Shown: positions 10,701-22,599, numbered from the stretch's first letter. The stretch: 64,000 nucleotides of DNA from Isoetes taiwanensis (GCA_021234155.1 JAJEKV010000003.1:17222386-17286385), one strand, 5' to 3'. Notes: generated from the sequence alone by a model not told the origin. Numbers and translations are program-made.

Positions 10701-12352
10701 AGAGTGCAGGAACCAAAACATAGATGAAAAATCACCCTTAGACGTTAGGAACTGTAAACAAACATATATAGAAATAGAAAACAACACCGAGAGGTGGAAA
10801 AAAGAAAAATAGCATCACCAACAGACGAACTCAAAATAACATATGAGGGCAGATAGGGTGGGAAGCAATGGACAAGGAAAGAGATGCTGCTGTGAGAAGA
10901 CGCCGATAACGAGCCACAAGAAGGACGAGCACATATATAGCTGCTCGTCCCATCCCAGAATAATGATCCGAGGGCTCGGATTGATGCCATTCTGGAAAGG
11001 GACTCGCAAAGAACACAAAACCGGCTGACTACCAGAGAACTTTCTTACCTACAAGCCCAGCCGACGGAAAACGTCCAAATGTCGAGCACCATCGCAAACT
11101 ATATAGCGAGAGGGAGAGACTATGTGCACGAACAACATCATGCAGGCCATCATGTTGTTGCGAGCTGAAAACGACATGGATCAAACAACAAAGAGGTGCA
11201 AGGCGAGAGAATGATAAGATGGCTATGGTCACATGAGGAGGAAAAATGAAAGGTCGATGTCGAAGGTAAGACGAAGGATATAGAAGAGATGGAAGTCGAG
11301 AGTGTAAGGATGAGGTAGAAGGCAAGAAAGTCAGTTGAATGACAAACGATGTGAAATGGCGACTTGAACACAAAATGATGACATAATTAGATGTAGAGAC
11401 AAGCAAATGAAAAAATTGGGACATTGACGTGCCTTCCAAGTCACAAGTGGGCAATAAGAGAGTGCCGAGTGTGAAAAACGAATAGAAAGAGAGCAACCTG
11501 AAGTCAAAGGTGAGATTAAGGCCAAGGAAAAAGAAGCGATGGGATCACATGCCGACGTCAAGGTGGAGTGCAAGGAGGCTAGCCATGCGGCAGAATGAGA
11601 AAAAAGGAATAAGTGACTACACAATGATGACATATTATTAGTAAGCTAGCCAGACCTATTGTCCGCAATAATAAAACAAAAGATGTTGAAACCTTTAAAT
11701 AGTAGAACTCCCTGGGCAGGTATTGCAGACGACCATACCTGCGACTATGTGCACGAACAATATCATGCAAGCCCTCGTATTGCCAAGCCGCTGAGAAACG
11801 TCCAAGTGTTGAGTCGAGTCGCGAATCCCATAGCGAGAGAAAAGAGGAATGCTGGGCATGGAACAAATGCAATAAGAATTAACCACACGGTCCCAGGCGA
11901 AGGTAAGATTATGGTCAAGGATGGGGAGAAGAGTGACAGAGCAAGAGTGAGAAGACGACGACTGCCATCCGCCTGAAGCATGAGCACCAGCATGCAAAAC
12001 TCCTTGGGCCGCTCCTACTGAGGCACGGTTACGATGAGACTGTAGGGGGTAAGGCAAAGGTAAGATGATAGGGTCGGAATGAGGGTTGAAGGAGACGGTA
12101 AGGTAAGGACGAAGGATATGAAAAGGAACTTTTCTAAGCATAAATGTTACAGAATGAATGACAAGCACCAATATAATGACAGATTGTAGAGCAGATTCGC
12201 GAAAAAAGGCAACAACATAACAGAATTTAAGCTTAGACAAACTATGAGAAAGGATGAATGCTGGGCCTGGGAAAAAATGCGACAAGAAATAACCATAGGG
12301 TGCAAGGTGAAGGTAAGGTTATGGTCAAAGATATAGGGGAGATGAAGGAAGG

Positions 12353-12373
12353 AAGGAAGGAAGGAAGGAAGGT
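12353..12373. repeat. (GGAA)n microsatellite at the LINE 3' end
   Basis: Five to six GGAA/GAAG units lie directly beside the inferred 3' end of the minus-strand LINE. LINE-associated simple repeats often sit at this position. Confidence 0.7.
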
Positions 12374-15300
12374 ATTTTTATCGTCCACGGAGACCAATCG
12401 GTCTATGGGACCCAATACAAAAGCGCAGCAAGCGGATTACTATCCGGATTAAAAAACCCCCGCCCCGAAGGGTTTTCGAGGGAAAAACTGTGGCAGCAAT
12501 CAGCCTGCTGACAAACTGTTCCAATATACGAAATGCAAAAACACACAAATATATACACTCATGTCACCAGACCAGTGCCCCCGATCACGGGCAACCAAGG
12601 GGGCAAAGGTGGACTCGCAGATCCAAAGACCTCCAATGTACGACCCCGCAGCACGTCTTGGCGACGTGTGTTCATCGGCAAATGTAGGGGCAAGTCCGCC
12701 CGCACTAAGGGAACGATCCGGCCCGGATCCGACTAAATGCTTTGCAACTCGAAAGTGTGAGACTCATCCTCAATGGCACCCGTTTGACAAAGATCGGATC
12801 CTATCCCCGGGCGGGGCTCCCAATCCACCTCCCCGATCACGAAGATGGTGGACATCTATACGAATGGAGGCAATGAGTCTGCTTTTGGGGCGGAACGCAG
12901 GTAGAGTCATGCGGGCCCCGCCAACGTGGGGTTGATGTGCTCCTTGTAATGGACCGTTTGACCCTGCTCTAGAGCCGGGGTCCCAGAGCTTGCCAAAGGA
13001 AGCAAGCGCCCGTGTACTCCCCAGGCCGTCATGATCGGCCTCTGTCTCCACCGCGCATCGACCGGCTCACCGCAGACGCTCCATCCGGCGAACCAGCGAT
13101 CTCTCTTACCCCTCCAACAGGCCCCGAGCGGCTGCGGGCCCATTGCCACAACAGTAAGCCCAAAAGTCGGAGGGAGCCAAGCATCACCCATATTAACCAC
13201 TTTCAAAATAGACGATGTGTCTATCAAGGGCTGCCAGCGTAAGAATCCGTTTCGCAGCAGAATCGATAGGGGACTGAAGGTTTCACCCTGTGCCCGTGCC
13301 AAAAATGCCTTCGCTGACCGCCTCCAAGTCATTCCAGTGTCGCCAAAGAGACGACCGGCCCCAAAACCTCGACCCTGCATGAAGGACAGTTCTCGACCAA
13401 ATACCAAAACAGATGTGACCGATGGCCCCAATCATAGAGCTCTGCACGGTGGATCGTTGTTCCATGGCATAAAGTGCGTTCCAAATTAATGTCCGCCAAG
13501 TGGATGGACGCCTCCCAACGTAACGAGGAGGGGAACTCCACCCCCTAGGTACTTGTAGGTGGGCGACATCTACAAAGCGCATGTCGTAGAGGCCCGAAAT
13601 ATCGTGTCTAGGGCATCCGTGATGAAACCGCATGGCTTCCGGGTGGGGGCCGGTCAACATCGTCCGCATAGATGAGCCGGGCGGATGACCCGTGCAAAAG
13701 TCGTATGCCATCCCCTACCCCAGCCCCCTCCCCATGCTTTCGGTAAGCTGTGGCTCTAACCGGTCAATGTAGAGGCCAAAAGTGTTGGTGAGAGGGGACA
13801 GTTCGGACCCGATACTACTGGTGAATGTTTGGCCCGGCTGGCCGATCCCGCCAAAACAACTCTCATACACACTCAGATATGGCATTCCTCGCACGCGCAG
13901 GCAGCAGCCCTGTTTGGCGTAGTCTAGCCCATAACTTTTCCCGGGACCAGATCAAAAGCCTTTCGAAGTCCACAAAGCGGCGAGACAAGTCCCCCCGATG
14001 GTTTCGACGCCTCTTCAATCGGTGCCCGGTGTAAAGATATGGTCAATCGTTGAGTGGCGGGGTCTAAAGCCCCGCTTGTGTGAGGGCTCGCACATCTGCC
14101 GCCGGCCGGGGTCAATCTGCCGCCGAGAATGCCGATAGCGGTTTGGCAAATATCGAATCCCGACCATGATCGCTCGGTAATTGGCGGACGGTGGTGGGTC
14201 GCCCGCCTTGTGAATGGGGACAACCCCGCTTGTGGTCCATTGTCGGGAAACCTTCCTGCAATGCTCGTTGAACGGGGTAGTGAGGATGGTCACCCGCTGG
14301 CTTCCCCGCCCATTTGAGTAACTTCGGCCCGCATACCATCGAGGTCGGTTGCCTTGCCATTAGCCAACCGTTGCGTGCCCTCCACAACATCCTCCTCTGC
14401 GAGAACCAATGGGGGCCATCCCGTGGGGGTATGGGCGACGCTGGCCCCCTCGTGGGTCATAGAGCCGCCGCAAAATCGCTCCCCCGCCCGTGTGATGTCC
14501 CCAGGTCGGGGCTGCCTTTGAAGCACTCGTGCCAAAAGGTTCGAGGATGAGTCCAAAGTCGAACATCTCCCCGATGCGACAAAGGTACCGCGCCTTTGTC
14601 TCCTTCGGATGGGTGCGTGTCGCGTGGTGGCTCGCAAGCCGGGCACCGGATCCTAATGTGACGGAGCCGGGCGCTTGCGTTCTTTACTCCGCGATCAAAC
14701 CATCGATTCGCTGAAATTGTTTTGCCTCCCCGAGCGGCGACGCTGGTCTGCCAAAGCACTGTCCCGCCCATCCCGTAATAGCTCGGGCCAATCGGGTTCC
14801 GGTCTACTGCTCTAGTGTGGGGGTCCGCAGAATTGTTGGCAGGGCGTCCATGAGCATCTCGGCGTAGTCCTCTTCCTGCTCATAATCCGGTCCGCAACGA
14901 GGATGGATGGGGGCTGGCATAGTGGGGGTTCTGGCGGCTTGCCAAACCATGTCCAAATAAAGTGGAAGGTGATCTGAGTCGACCTCCTCATCCCGACTGT
15001 CGGTGCCCACCCAGAAACGACTGATGAGATGCATATCTTGTGCAACTACGAGCACATATTCCACCACACTAGACCCTCCCCTTGATTGTCCTGTCTGCAG
15101 GTGCACTTGCGAGAAGCGGGCCACTATGACAGGCCATTGCAAATTATGAAGTAAAAAAATACCACATAGCAGGAGTAATCGTCACAAAGCGAGTGACTGG
15201 CCTGGCCATCCGAGCCTAAATTGGCCGGGTTGCTCTGCGGGGCGTAGCCGCCAGGACATCGTCGGCCGAGGGGTCAAGTCTCATGGGATGCTCTACTCCC

Positions 15301-15828
15301 GTCCCGCATTGAAATCGCCAAGAAGGACGACCCTACCCGATCGCTTGTCCGCCAGATGTCATCATATAGATCGACATAAGGGTCCATCCTATCCGCACGG
15401 AGTGGCTGCGATAAAAGGTGCTCTGGCGTGAGGGAAATAACAGTACCCGGAAAAGAGGGTTGCCACTGGTATTATGCACACGAACCCACAAGTACCCGGT
15501 TGTGTCTGCGATGCATCTTTTGGAGGGTAACCTTAATGTGCAAGGTTGTCTAATAGTAGCAAACAACCCCACCATGACCCCTTTGTCTTGTGCAATTATT
15601 GAAGACCGAGAAATATTGGTAACCCTACAGATCGTAGCCTCAGGCTCAAAGATGCTCCCATGTCTCCATGAGAAAGATGAGATCCATATCCACCGCCACC
15701 CGAAGTTGAGACTGTCCCCTTCTCGCCAAGGGAAGCCTCGACAATTCCATGAGAACCACCGGAGGCACAATTCCTATTTGTCGGCCAGCAGTGGTATGCA
15801 CCTGACCGAGTCGCGGGGGAGGGGGTTC
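12374..15828 (-). pseudogene. LINE ORF2 (endonuclease plus reverse transcriptase), copy A
   Basis: The minus strand from about 15800 encodes an apurinic-type endonuclease: SWNCRGFPW, MDLIFLMETWEH, the GDFNA catalytic motif (15308-15330) and a terminal SDHLPL (14961-14980). A reverse transcriptase follows with NGKATDLDGM (about 14340), VVPIHKAGDP (14195-14224), GFRPRHSTIDHIFT (about 14040) and the YADD active site (13659-13670). About 1.2 kb of diverged C-terminal and 3' UTR sequence runs to 12374. In a LINE, one protein nicks target DNA and primes reverse transcription from the nick. The region is much richer in G+C than its surroundings. Many frameshifts are present; several are CTG/CAG differences from copy B (45489-47873) and may be assembly errors. 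The clade is not determined. Confidence 0.8.
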
Positions 15829-15968
15829 TGAATGCTCTATTCTTCCTGCAAAACTCATCAACTTATTAGAAAGTAAAGCACCACAAGGTACTCGTTTTAC
15901 CACCCAACCGGACCAACTAGAAGAGATGTCACCAAGTCAAGCTATTCCGCAAGACAAGATCTCTCTAG
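15829..15968 (-). repeat. Outer part of LTR-palindrome left arm, copy A (cut off by G1)
   Basis: This 140-bp piece matches 47874-48013 in copy B and, inverted, about 39989-40140. It is the outer end of the left LTR of the palindrome described at 47874-49504. The remainder resumes at 38654. The last five bases, TCTAG (15964-15968), recur at 38649-38653 as the target duplication of gypsy element G1. Confidence 0.8.
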
Positions 15969-18463
15969 TGCTGCCATGCTATGGCAGCATGTAAGAGCCA
16001 AGCATATATTAGTACTAATCCTATCAGTTTGGTTCAATTTGCAAGATATTAGGAGAATGCTTCACTAGCATACACTCAAGTTTGAAGAGCAAAGGAAGGA
16101 CAATTGACTCAAGTCACTCAAGAGATGCAAAAGGTCAAACAAGCATAGGAAGTGTAGAGAAGAAGAGAAAGAAGACCCCTTGAAGAGCATTCCATGGTAT
16201 GTAATCATTTATGAGCTTGGCATCTTTGGCATTTTTTTTATTTCCATCCTCATCCACTCCACCATCCCAAATAGCATTGAACCTTGACTCCTTCCTCATA
16301 TACCTCCCAAAGTCAAACTTGACCTTGAAAGTTCTTTCTAGTCAAAATACACCTTCATAAAACACCCACTTGCTTCATCATCCACTAGTTCAAGAGAGAC
16401 TTGACTTGACTTAGTCATAACTTTGCTTATGAAGTCAACATTCCATGCAACTTGAGCAAAATGTAGAGAGGCTTGCAAAATCCCTAAGGGAAATGCTAAA
16501 AATTCAAATATGCCTCAAAGATGCTTCAAAGATGCTCCACAAAATTTTTGGCTTCCTAATGAGCACTAGATGTACCAAGTCCCCTACACCTTACTACACA
16601 CATTACACCCATCACCATTTCATCCTTTTCATCTCAAACTCTCATTCAAATCAAAATTCATTTCAAAATATCATTGTTGCCACATCACTTTTGACACCTC
16701 ATCATTCACACACATCATCTCCACATCATTCTAAAAAATTTTGACTAGAGAGAATTTTCAAATTCAAGTGGGTCGACACGTCATCATTCCCATTGGCCAT
16801 GTCACACTACCTAGCCATGCCATGTGTTTCAAAATGCCACTTCATCCACTCCCCAAATTTTTTCCAAACTCCAAAGAGCTCTATGGTGAAAAAAGACCCC
16901 GTAATATTATAGGGCACAAAAAGAGATTCCCCTAGAAAAAAAAAAGAATTTCGAGAAAAGGCCTTATTTTAGGCATGGTATATGTGTTCTAGGAATCGTG
17001 CCATAGGGTGTAAGGGGTGCAAAAATTTTCCCTATCTACCCCCCTTAGCCTAATTTCTCTCCCAAGCCAATCCCCCACTGGCGTGGAGCATCCGGCGTGG
17101 GGGCGGTGGAGGTACCGAATCCCACGTGGACACTTGCACGCTAATAATCAAGAAATCAATTTTTTGGGCCTTATATACTTTGTCCGCTAAATTGAATTGG
17201 GCACTGGGATATTTCTCTTGAATCGCCCGAAACCTAAACTTGGAAAATGCCAAGATCCGCTTCGGGAGCGACCTAACAAACCATTAATTCAGCACCTAAA
17301 CCTGCCGAATCATTATGATTAATGCCATGAATGCTTAGTGCGGGCTAAAAGACAGAAGAATTGAAAGAAATGATGAAGATTTCAACGGAACAGTACATTC
17401 TACAAAAGGGGATTTTTCGCACAGAAGAGTTTCGAGGGCTTGAAGGCAAAGAAGATTTTTTGGCTTTGAAGAAGGACCGGCTTGACAACCTTGAGCTTGA
17501 TCCTGACCTCCTAAGTTTACCTTTGATCCGGATTATTGACTTAATTCTCCGGATTTTTTATGTGCACCTATTTGATCCTGTGCCCAAGACCCCGAGCTTG
17601 GGATGTTATATTGTATCTTCTGAGTGACTGATTCAATTGAAAATCCGACCTTTGCAGCAGTTTGTTTGAGTTGCTTTGTGATCTTTTCAAAAAAGCAAAA
17701 TTATCATAGCTTTATTGTCATAGCTTGAGTATCTAGTGCCCGTGCACATTGCTAGTCAGGTTTTGTCTACCTTGTATCACAAACCCTTAGAAAGTGCAAA
17801 AGCCAAATCCACGCATTGCAATGGAAAGTTGGCATTGTTAGAACATGAGGTATTACACAAATGTGTGGAGCATGGGAGAGCCATTGTTTGAACTTCAATC
17901 TCATCAAAACAAAGTATGTGGAAGTAGACGACATTAGATACACGCGTGCAGTTGACCCTTACAAAACAAAGTATCTTTCAAGAACATTTTCTTCTTCTTA
18001 CAGGTCTTAGGCTAAGAATTATCAAAAGAAAAATTGGATCCTTTCTCGGTCGAAGAATAGTTGGCCCCCCTCGTGCGCACAAATCGAGAAAGATAGAGTT
18101 GATAGTCCCAAAAATTCATCACCAATATCGAAGTTCCAAATATCACTCTCCGTCGGGATATTGACCAAAAATTGACTGGGTCGATGATTTGAATCTCGCC
18201 TAGCCTACTCGACCTCATTGAGCTTTTGCGGTCTGTTAGTGACAAGTGTTGAGAACATCAAGGAGTGATATCCACACCCATAGCCCCATAGATCACATTC
18301 GCAAGAGATTTTGTGAGGCGGACTTTTTCTCTTCGGGAAACACACTCCTAGTGATTTTTGTGATTCTTTTCTCGGAACTTTTGCACTCGAAAGTGGTTGC
18401 CTTAAGCAATCTGGAGGTTCTAAACCACCGAGGTTGAAGGTTTTGCCGGGAATACCTTCAACA
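15969..18463 (+). repeat. G1 5' LTR (2495 bp)
   Basis: It begins TG and ends CA. The start is a hairpin (TGCTGCCAT / ATGGCAGCA, 15969-15989). It matches the split 3' LTR over its whole length, and its right end (GAATACCTTCAACA) matches the LTR edges at 38648 and, inverted, at 56206 and 63785. An ORF at 16445-16744 (99 codons, 96 in the other LTR) encodes nothing recognisable. This LTR shows CCG or CGG where the 3' LTR has CTG or CAG (for example around 18429 and 18447). Confidence 0.9.
17168..17180. promoter_or_regulatory. Candidate TATA element in the G1 LTR
   Basis: GCCTTATATACTT is kept in the 3' LTR (37353-37365). On the opposite strand it reads TATATAAGGC, and the aligned position of the older G2 LTR also has TATAAAAGGG on that antisense strand (57391-57400). 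The better-conserved TATA box therefore faces antisense to the gypsy genes. Function is inferred only. Confidence 0.35.
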
Positions 18464-18466
18464 TTT

Positions 18467-18484
18467 TGGAGGTTCTACCGAGAT
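18467..18484 (+). promoter_or_regulatory. Candidate primer binding site of G1
   Basis: TGGAGGTTCTACCGAGAT starts 3 bp after the LTR end, where a tRNA-complementary site starting TGG is expected. The old G2 copy keeps it as TGGAGGCTCTACCGATAT (56185-56202, minus strand) at the same spacing. I could not match it to a particular tRNA; it is not the iMet site used by the other LTR elements here. Confidence 0.5.
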
Positions 18485-18608
18485 CATCTTCACGGAATCG
18501 GACTCATGGCACCAAGAAGAGTTAATGAGACATCCGAGCCCTCTTGAGACCACGGGATAATCGGGAAGCTACCGCTACACCCACGTCACCATACAAGCAA
18601 CTGCAGGC

Positions 18609-19667
18609 ATGCCTTATCAATACTTCGAGTTAAATGTGCCTACTCCAGTCCCTGTTTTTGATCCGAGCATGAATGCCAACAATTTCCTCAAGACCTTTGA
18701 AGAATACTATCAAGAATATGGTCACAAAAAAGGCTGTAAGTTTTCTGAGTTTAAGAAATGTTTCAAGAATGATGAGGTAAGGGCTTGGTTAGAATATGTT
18801 ATAGGTTTAGGCACCAATTCTTGGGAAGAACTGGTAAAAAAGTTTCTAGCAAGGTTTGGAAGAGTCTTGGACCCTCAAGATTTAATATTTGAGTTGCAAA
18901 CTTTTCGCATCAAACATGGTGAAAGTGTGCAGCAGTATGTCGAAAGATTCAATCACTATCTTGTCAAATGCCAAATCAATCATGTTCCTAACCATACATT
19001 GCATCTAGTGGCTTCTTTTATCAGGGGATTGAGCAGCAGACCAAGAATACACAGAAAGCTTTTGAAGATTCAAAAACAGGAGGGATTTGATACAATACAC
19101 AAGGCTTTCACCAAAGCTACTGAAATTGCTGATATGATATCATACTTACCAGATGAAATGCACTCACCAAGTGATCCTTTTTTTCCAGATTATGAGCAGG
19201 AGTGTATGGGATCAGCACCTGTGCCTGTCTATGCTATCCAAAAGGAAAAGAAAAAGGTTAAGATGGAAGATGATGAGGCTCCTGCAGCAGATGTAAGAGC
19301 AGAGATCACCAAGGTATCTGAGGCATTGGTTGAGGTAACTAAACAACTGCAAGAGTTGAAGAACTCAAAATTTGAAAAGAAAACTTACCCCCCATGTGTG
19401 CACTGCTTTAGAGATACTCATTCTTCTGATTATTGCTGGTATAGGCCATGCACTAAGTGTGGAAAAAGAGGTCATTTTGGTAAAGAATGCCCTGTGTGTG
19501 AATTTTGTAAGGTCAGAGGGGACATTACGAGGATAGATCTGCGTGTCAAGGAATATTTTGCCGCACAAGAAAAATCTAAAATTGGTGAACCAAGTGCATC
19601 TATAAGGTTTGTGCGTGAAGTTGAAGAGCAAGAGGAGATTATGGTACTGTCCACACCGGAAGGATGA
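18609..19667 (+). CDS. gag: Gag polyprotein of gypsy element G1
   Basis: An intact 352-codon frame starting 145 nt after the 5' LTR; the G2 element keeps the same spacing to its gag ATG (149 nt). Residues 15-150 form the retrotransposon capsid domain (AWLEYVIGLGTNSWEELVKK, FLARFG, QYVERFNHYL, FIRGLSS). An acidic and lysine-rich linker follows. Two zinc knuckles lie near residues 260-300, CVHCFRDTHSSDYC and CTKCGKRGHFGKEC, both C-x2-C-x4-H-x4-C. A third is reduced to CEFC. Gag assembles cytoplasmic particles, and the knuckles bind element RNA. The next frame (19664-19864) overlaps the stop and continues the linker, so pol was probably reached by frameshift or the shift is an error. Confidence 0.9.
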   Translation: MPYQYFELNVPTPVPVFDPSMNANNFLKTFEEYYQEYGHKKGCKFSEFKKCFKNDEVRAWLEYVIGLGTNSWEELVKKFLARFGRVLDPQDLIFELQTFRIKHGESVQQYVERFNHYLVKCQINHVPNHTLHLVASFIRGLSSRPRIHRKLLKIQKQEGFDTIHKAFTKATEIADMISYLPDEMHSPSDPFFPDYEQECMGSAPVPVYAIQKEKKKVKMEDDEAPAADVRAEITKVSEALVEVTKQLQELKNSKFEKKTYPPCVHCFRDTHSSDYCWYRPCTKCGKRGHFGKECPVCEFCKVRGDITRIDLRVKEYFAAQEKSKIGEPSASIRFVREVEEQEEIMVLSTPEG

Positions 19668-20450
19668 ATAATGCCAAAGAGAAAGAACCAAAGAATCAAG
19701 AAGTTGAGATTTTGAAACATAAAGATGCTTTGAGCAAGCAAATGGGTTGTGCCTCCTCCTCCCGCTCAAAAAATTTGTCAAGAAGGAAAAAGACTGCGGA
19801 GGATTTTGAATATTTATTGAAGAATTCTAAAATCTGTAGATTTGTCGACCACTGCTCAAGATAGCCCCTTCTTCGTAAGAAAGGTGCTCAATCTTACTAA
19901 GGAAGATGAGTTTGCCCCGACAAATCACATTGATGAGCACATGCTCACCCGGAAGATAGTGATCCCGGAGCTTTCACCGTGTTACTAAAATGGAAGGGAA
20001 AATATTAACCAAAGTTCTGCTAGATGGAGGATCACCCTTGAACGTGATGCCACACCATGTCATGAGACTGTGTGGTCTAGAAGTAGACAAGAAGGCTCCA
20101 ATGATCTTGAAATCTTTCTCTAATTCTAAAATCAATCCAGTGGGAATAGTTAGCAATGTGCCTATTGATGTTGAAGGAATAATGGTTGCAAACTAACTTT
20201 GTGGTGGTTGCTTTTGAAGGAATAGGGGACAAATCAGATATTTATGACTTACTTTTGGGCAGAAGGTGGCTTTCTACAGTAGATGCTAGGCCTGTGTGGT
20301 CAAAAGAAGAATGTACCATCTCAAATGGCAAGAAAAAGGTAACATTGTATAATAAGATAGGAGAGTTTGAAAGCATGAATTTCATTGAAGAAGAAATGTT
20401 GATATCACATCCATGTGGAGAATTTGAACTGGATACAGTAGAGTTGGAGT
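19668..20450 (+). pseudogene. G1 aspartic protease region
   Basis: A basic linker leads to a retropepsin with the active-site stretch LLDGGSPLNVMP (about 20019-20050) and the C-terminal DLLLGRRWL (about 20250). DGG stands where many retropepsins have DSG or DTG; all the copies in this window that can be read have DGGS, so it is a family trait and not damage. Two frames overlap at 20186-20196, giving one frameshift. The enzyme would cleave Gag-Pol. Confidence 0.75.
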
Positions 20451-20945
20451 CTAGCATAAAAATCTCAAAGGAGTTGGCTTCAACCAGGTTGAGTAATTTT
20501 GCTTATTTATGGTTTGATGGTGGTGTTTCCAAAAGGCTTAATGTGGCATCTTCTGCTGCTATTCTCAAGGACGCCTCAAACAGGTTGCTGGCTAAAGTAG
20601 GAAGAATTCATCCTAATGTCACTTCTAATATGGCAGAATATAAGGCATTGATTGCAGGTCTTCAAGAGGCAAAAAAATCTAAACATCAGGAATGTGATCA
20701 TCTTTGGAGACTCTCACCACCTGCAGCAAATATCGTGGAGAATATCGTGCCAAGAATGAGGACATGTTGCAGCTCAAAAGTCAAGCCATCTCTTTGAACT
20801 CGGCGATTTTGATACACGGGAACTCGCCATGTTCCAAGGGAGCGTAATGGTGAAGCAGACTCACAGCGTATGTGTGCTACTGGAACATTTGGTGAGGGAG
20901 CAATTCAAGAGGAGGAACTTGAGAGAAGAGATTCAAGAATGAGCT
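20451..20945 (+). pseudogene. Extra RNase H-like domain between protease and RT (G1)
   Basis: Straight after the protease comes a fold with the three acidic positions of RNase H: WFDGGVS (about 20510), NMAEYKALIAGLQ (about 20629) and, after a frameshift, IFGDS (about 20700). The G2 copy at 311-526 keeps that last motif uninterrupted. It resembles the plant and archaeal type RNase H domain found as a second RNase H in some plant gypsy lineages. The ordinary RT-linked RNase H is also present near 22100. Here the additional domain lies upstream of RT, in two independent copies. Confidence 0.65.
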
Positions 20946-21149
20946 ATACCCCATCCCGGTAATCAATGCAAGTGAAGACAAGCAGTGTAAGGGAAGTCAA
21001 GGTCAATAAGAAGGGTCTAGATAGGGTGTTATATGTTGAGATTTGTTCAGAGAAGAGGATAATGCTTTGGTTACCAAATTTTTGATGATTGGAAGGATGT
21101 CTTTGCTTGGGATTATGATGAGTTGGTGGAATTGACAAAAACATTTGTG

Positions 21150-22500
21150 AATTTGAAATTAAAATAAAGGGAGGTATGAAACCTGTCATACAAAAGCTAA
21201 GAAGAATCAATGCCTCTCTATTAGGTCTAATCAAGGAAGAATTATACAAAATGAAAGATGCAGTGTGATTATTGAAATTGTGAACCCCGAGTGGCTATCT
21301 TGCATTGTTCCCCAAGTGAAAAGAAAAACAAGGCCATTAGGATCTGCATATAGACTATAGAGATTTAAACAAAGCTACTAAAAAGATTGTTACCCTTTGC
21401 CATTTCTCGAGAGGTGTTGCATGTCAGAAAGGTGTAAAGAAATTTACTTCTTAGATGGCTTTTCGTGTTTTAATCGATAAGCATCAAGGAAGGTGATCAG
21501 CCAAAAACTTCATTTATCACACCTTGGGGAACATTTGCCATGAAAAGAATGCCATTTGGATTGATGAATGCTTCGCAACATTCCAAAGAGCCATGGATGC
21601 AATTTTTAAAGAAATGCCAAATAACATTTTTCGTGTATTTTGGATGATCTTTGTTTGGGAACTTCTCTCGAAAGACATTTTGATATGCTAACCATGTTGT
21701 TTGACTTGTGTAGAAAGGGGAGTGAGTTTGAACCCCAAAAAGTGTGTTTTTTATCATCAAAAGGGAATTGCTTGGGCATGTAGTGTCTACAGCAGAGTTC
21801 AAATATCCTCGACAAGAAGATTGAAGCCCTAAGGAGATTGACACCTCCAAAACCCTCAAACAAAGTTAAGAGCTTCATAGGGATGACCAGCTTCTTGAGA
21901 ATGTATGTCCCTCATTTTTCCCACACCATAAGCCCAATCTCCAAAATCACAAAGGTTGGGAAGTTCTCCAAAAGTGAAAGCAAACACATCCTAGTAGATT
22001 GGGATGAGCAATGCCAAAATTCTTTTGACAAAATCATTGATGCCATTTGCAAAATCTATCCCGCTAAAACCTCCCTCGATCTAGAGAAGCCCTTCAAAGC
22101 TTACATCGGTGTGACAAAGAAAGCAATTGGTGTGGCAATTGTTACAAGGGGATCATGTGATTACTTTTGCAAGCAAAATGTGGTCCGACATCGAGATTAG
22201 ATATCCCAAAGTTGGAGAAGAGTGCAGAGCCCGATGTTTTGATAGAAAGGCAAGGACATCTTCAAAAAACAATCGTGCAAGTGCTCATGAGGCAAAAATC
22301 CTTTCTCACTCCTATTTGCAAAAAAAGCAGCCAAAGGCCAAATTGTGCAGGTGGGCTTGTAAGATCCAAGCTTATGATATTACCAGAAAGGTGGTAAAGT
22401 TGATCGAGAATCCCAGCTCCTACCTTCCACTTGTGTTGTTTGAGCATGAAGATCAAGATGGTTTGTGTGTTGATGACAATCTAACAAACTTGATCTCTTG
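21150..22500 (+). pseudogene. G1 reverse transcriptase and RNase H
   Basis: Pieces in shifting frames match Ty3 RT: a lead-in near 21170-21260, DYRDLNKAT (about 21350), PFGLMNA (21552-21570) and the catalytic Y-x-D-D region (about 21635-21650), where one extra T in a T-run breaks the frame. The RT-RNase H connection is the open frame at 21838-22200 (KSFIGMTSFLRMYVPHFSH, then KPFKAYIGVTKKAIGVAI). RNase H continues in the next frame (ASKMW, RYPKVGEECRA). The enzyme copies element RNA to DNA. At least five frame breaks are visible, some in homopolymers. Confidence 0.75.
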
Positions 22501-22599
22501 ATGATGCGTAAAACATTGATTGGCAATTTGACATCGAAACTATTTGGAAAGCAATGAGTTACCTAAGAACTTGAGTGTCGGTCCAAGAAAGGAGATTTA

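Larger units (their letters stand above)
9936..12373. other. Non-coding, purine-rich repeat region inside the 46-kb complex
   Basis: No protein family is recognisable. The block contains a 37-bp near repeat of CTGGRAAGGGACTCGCAAAG at 9934 and 10992, a homopyrimidine C/T tract (about 10117-10131), a hairpin-forming minisatellite (10413-10700), and recurring phrases such as CAACATCATGCAGGCC (11130) and CAATATCATGCAAGCC (11759), which also occur near 55636. Composition and phrases match 54848-55917, so the two may be halves of one element split by the LINE. The many overlapping minus-strand ORFs of 60-196 codons are low complexity and I regard them as chance. Confidence 0.45.

Noticed and set aside
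11029-12285. Overlapping minus-strand ORFs up to 196 codons rich in Ser, Phe and Leu
   Set aside because: They are the complement of a purine-rich non-coding repeat, overlap in several frames and show no domain.
16445-16744. 99-codon ORF in the gypsy LTR, also in the 3' LTR at 36633-36923
   Set aside because: Kept only because the LTRs are near-identical; no domain and low-complexity C-terminus.
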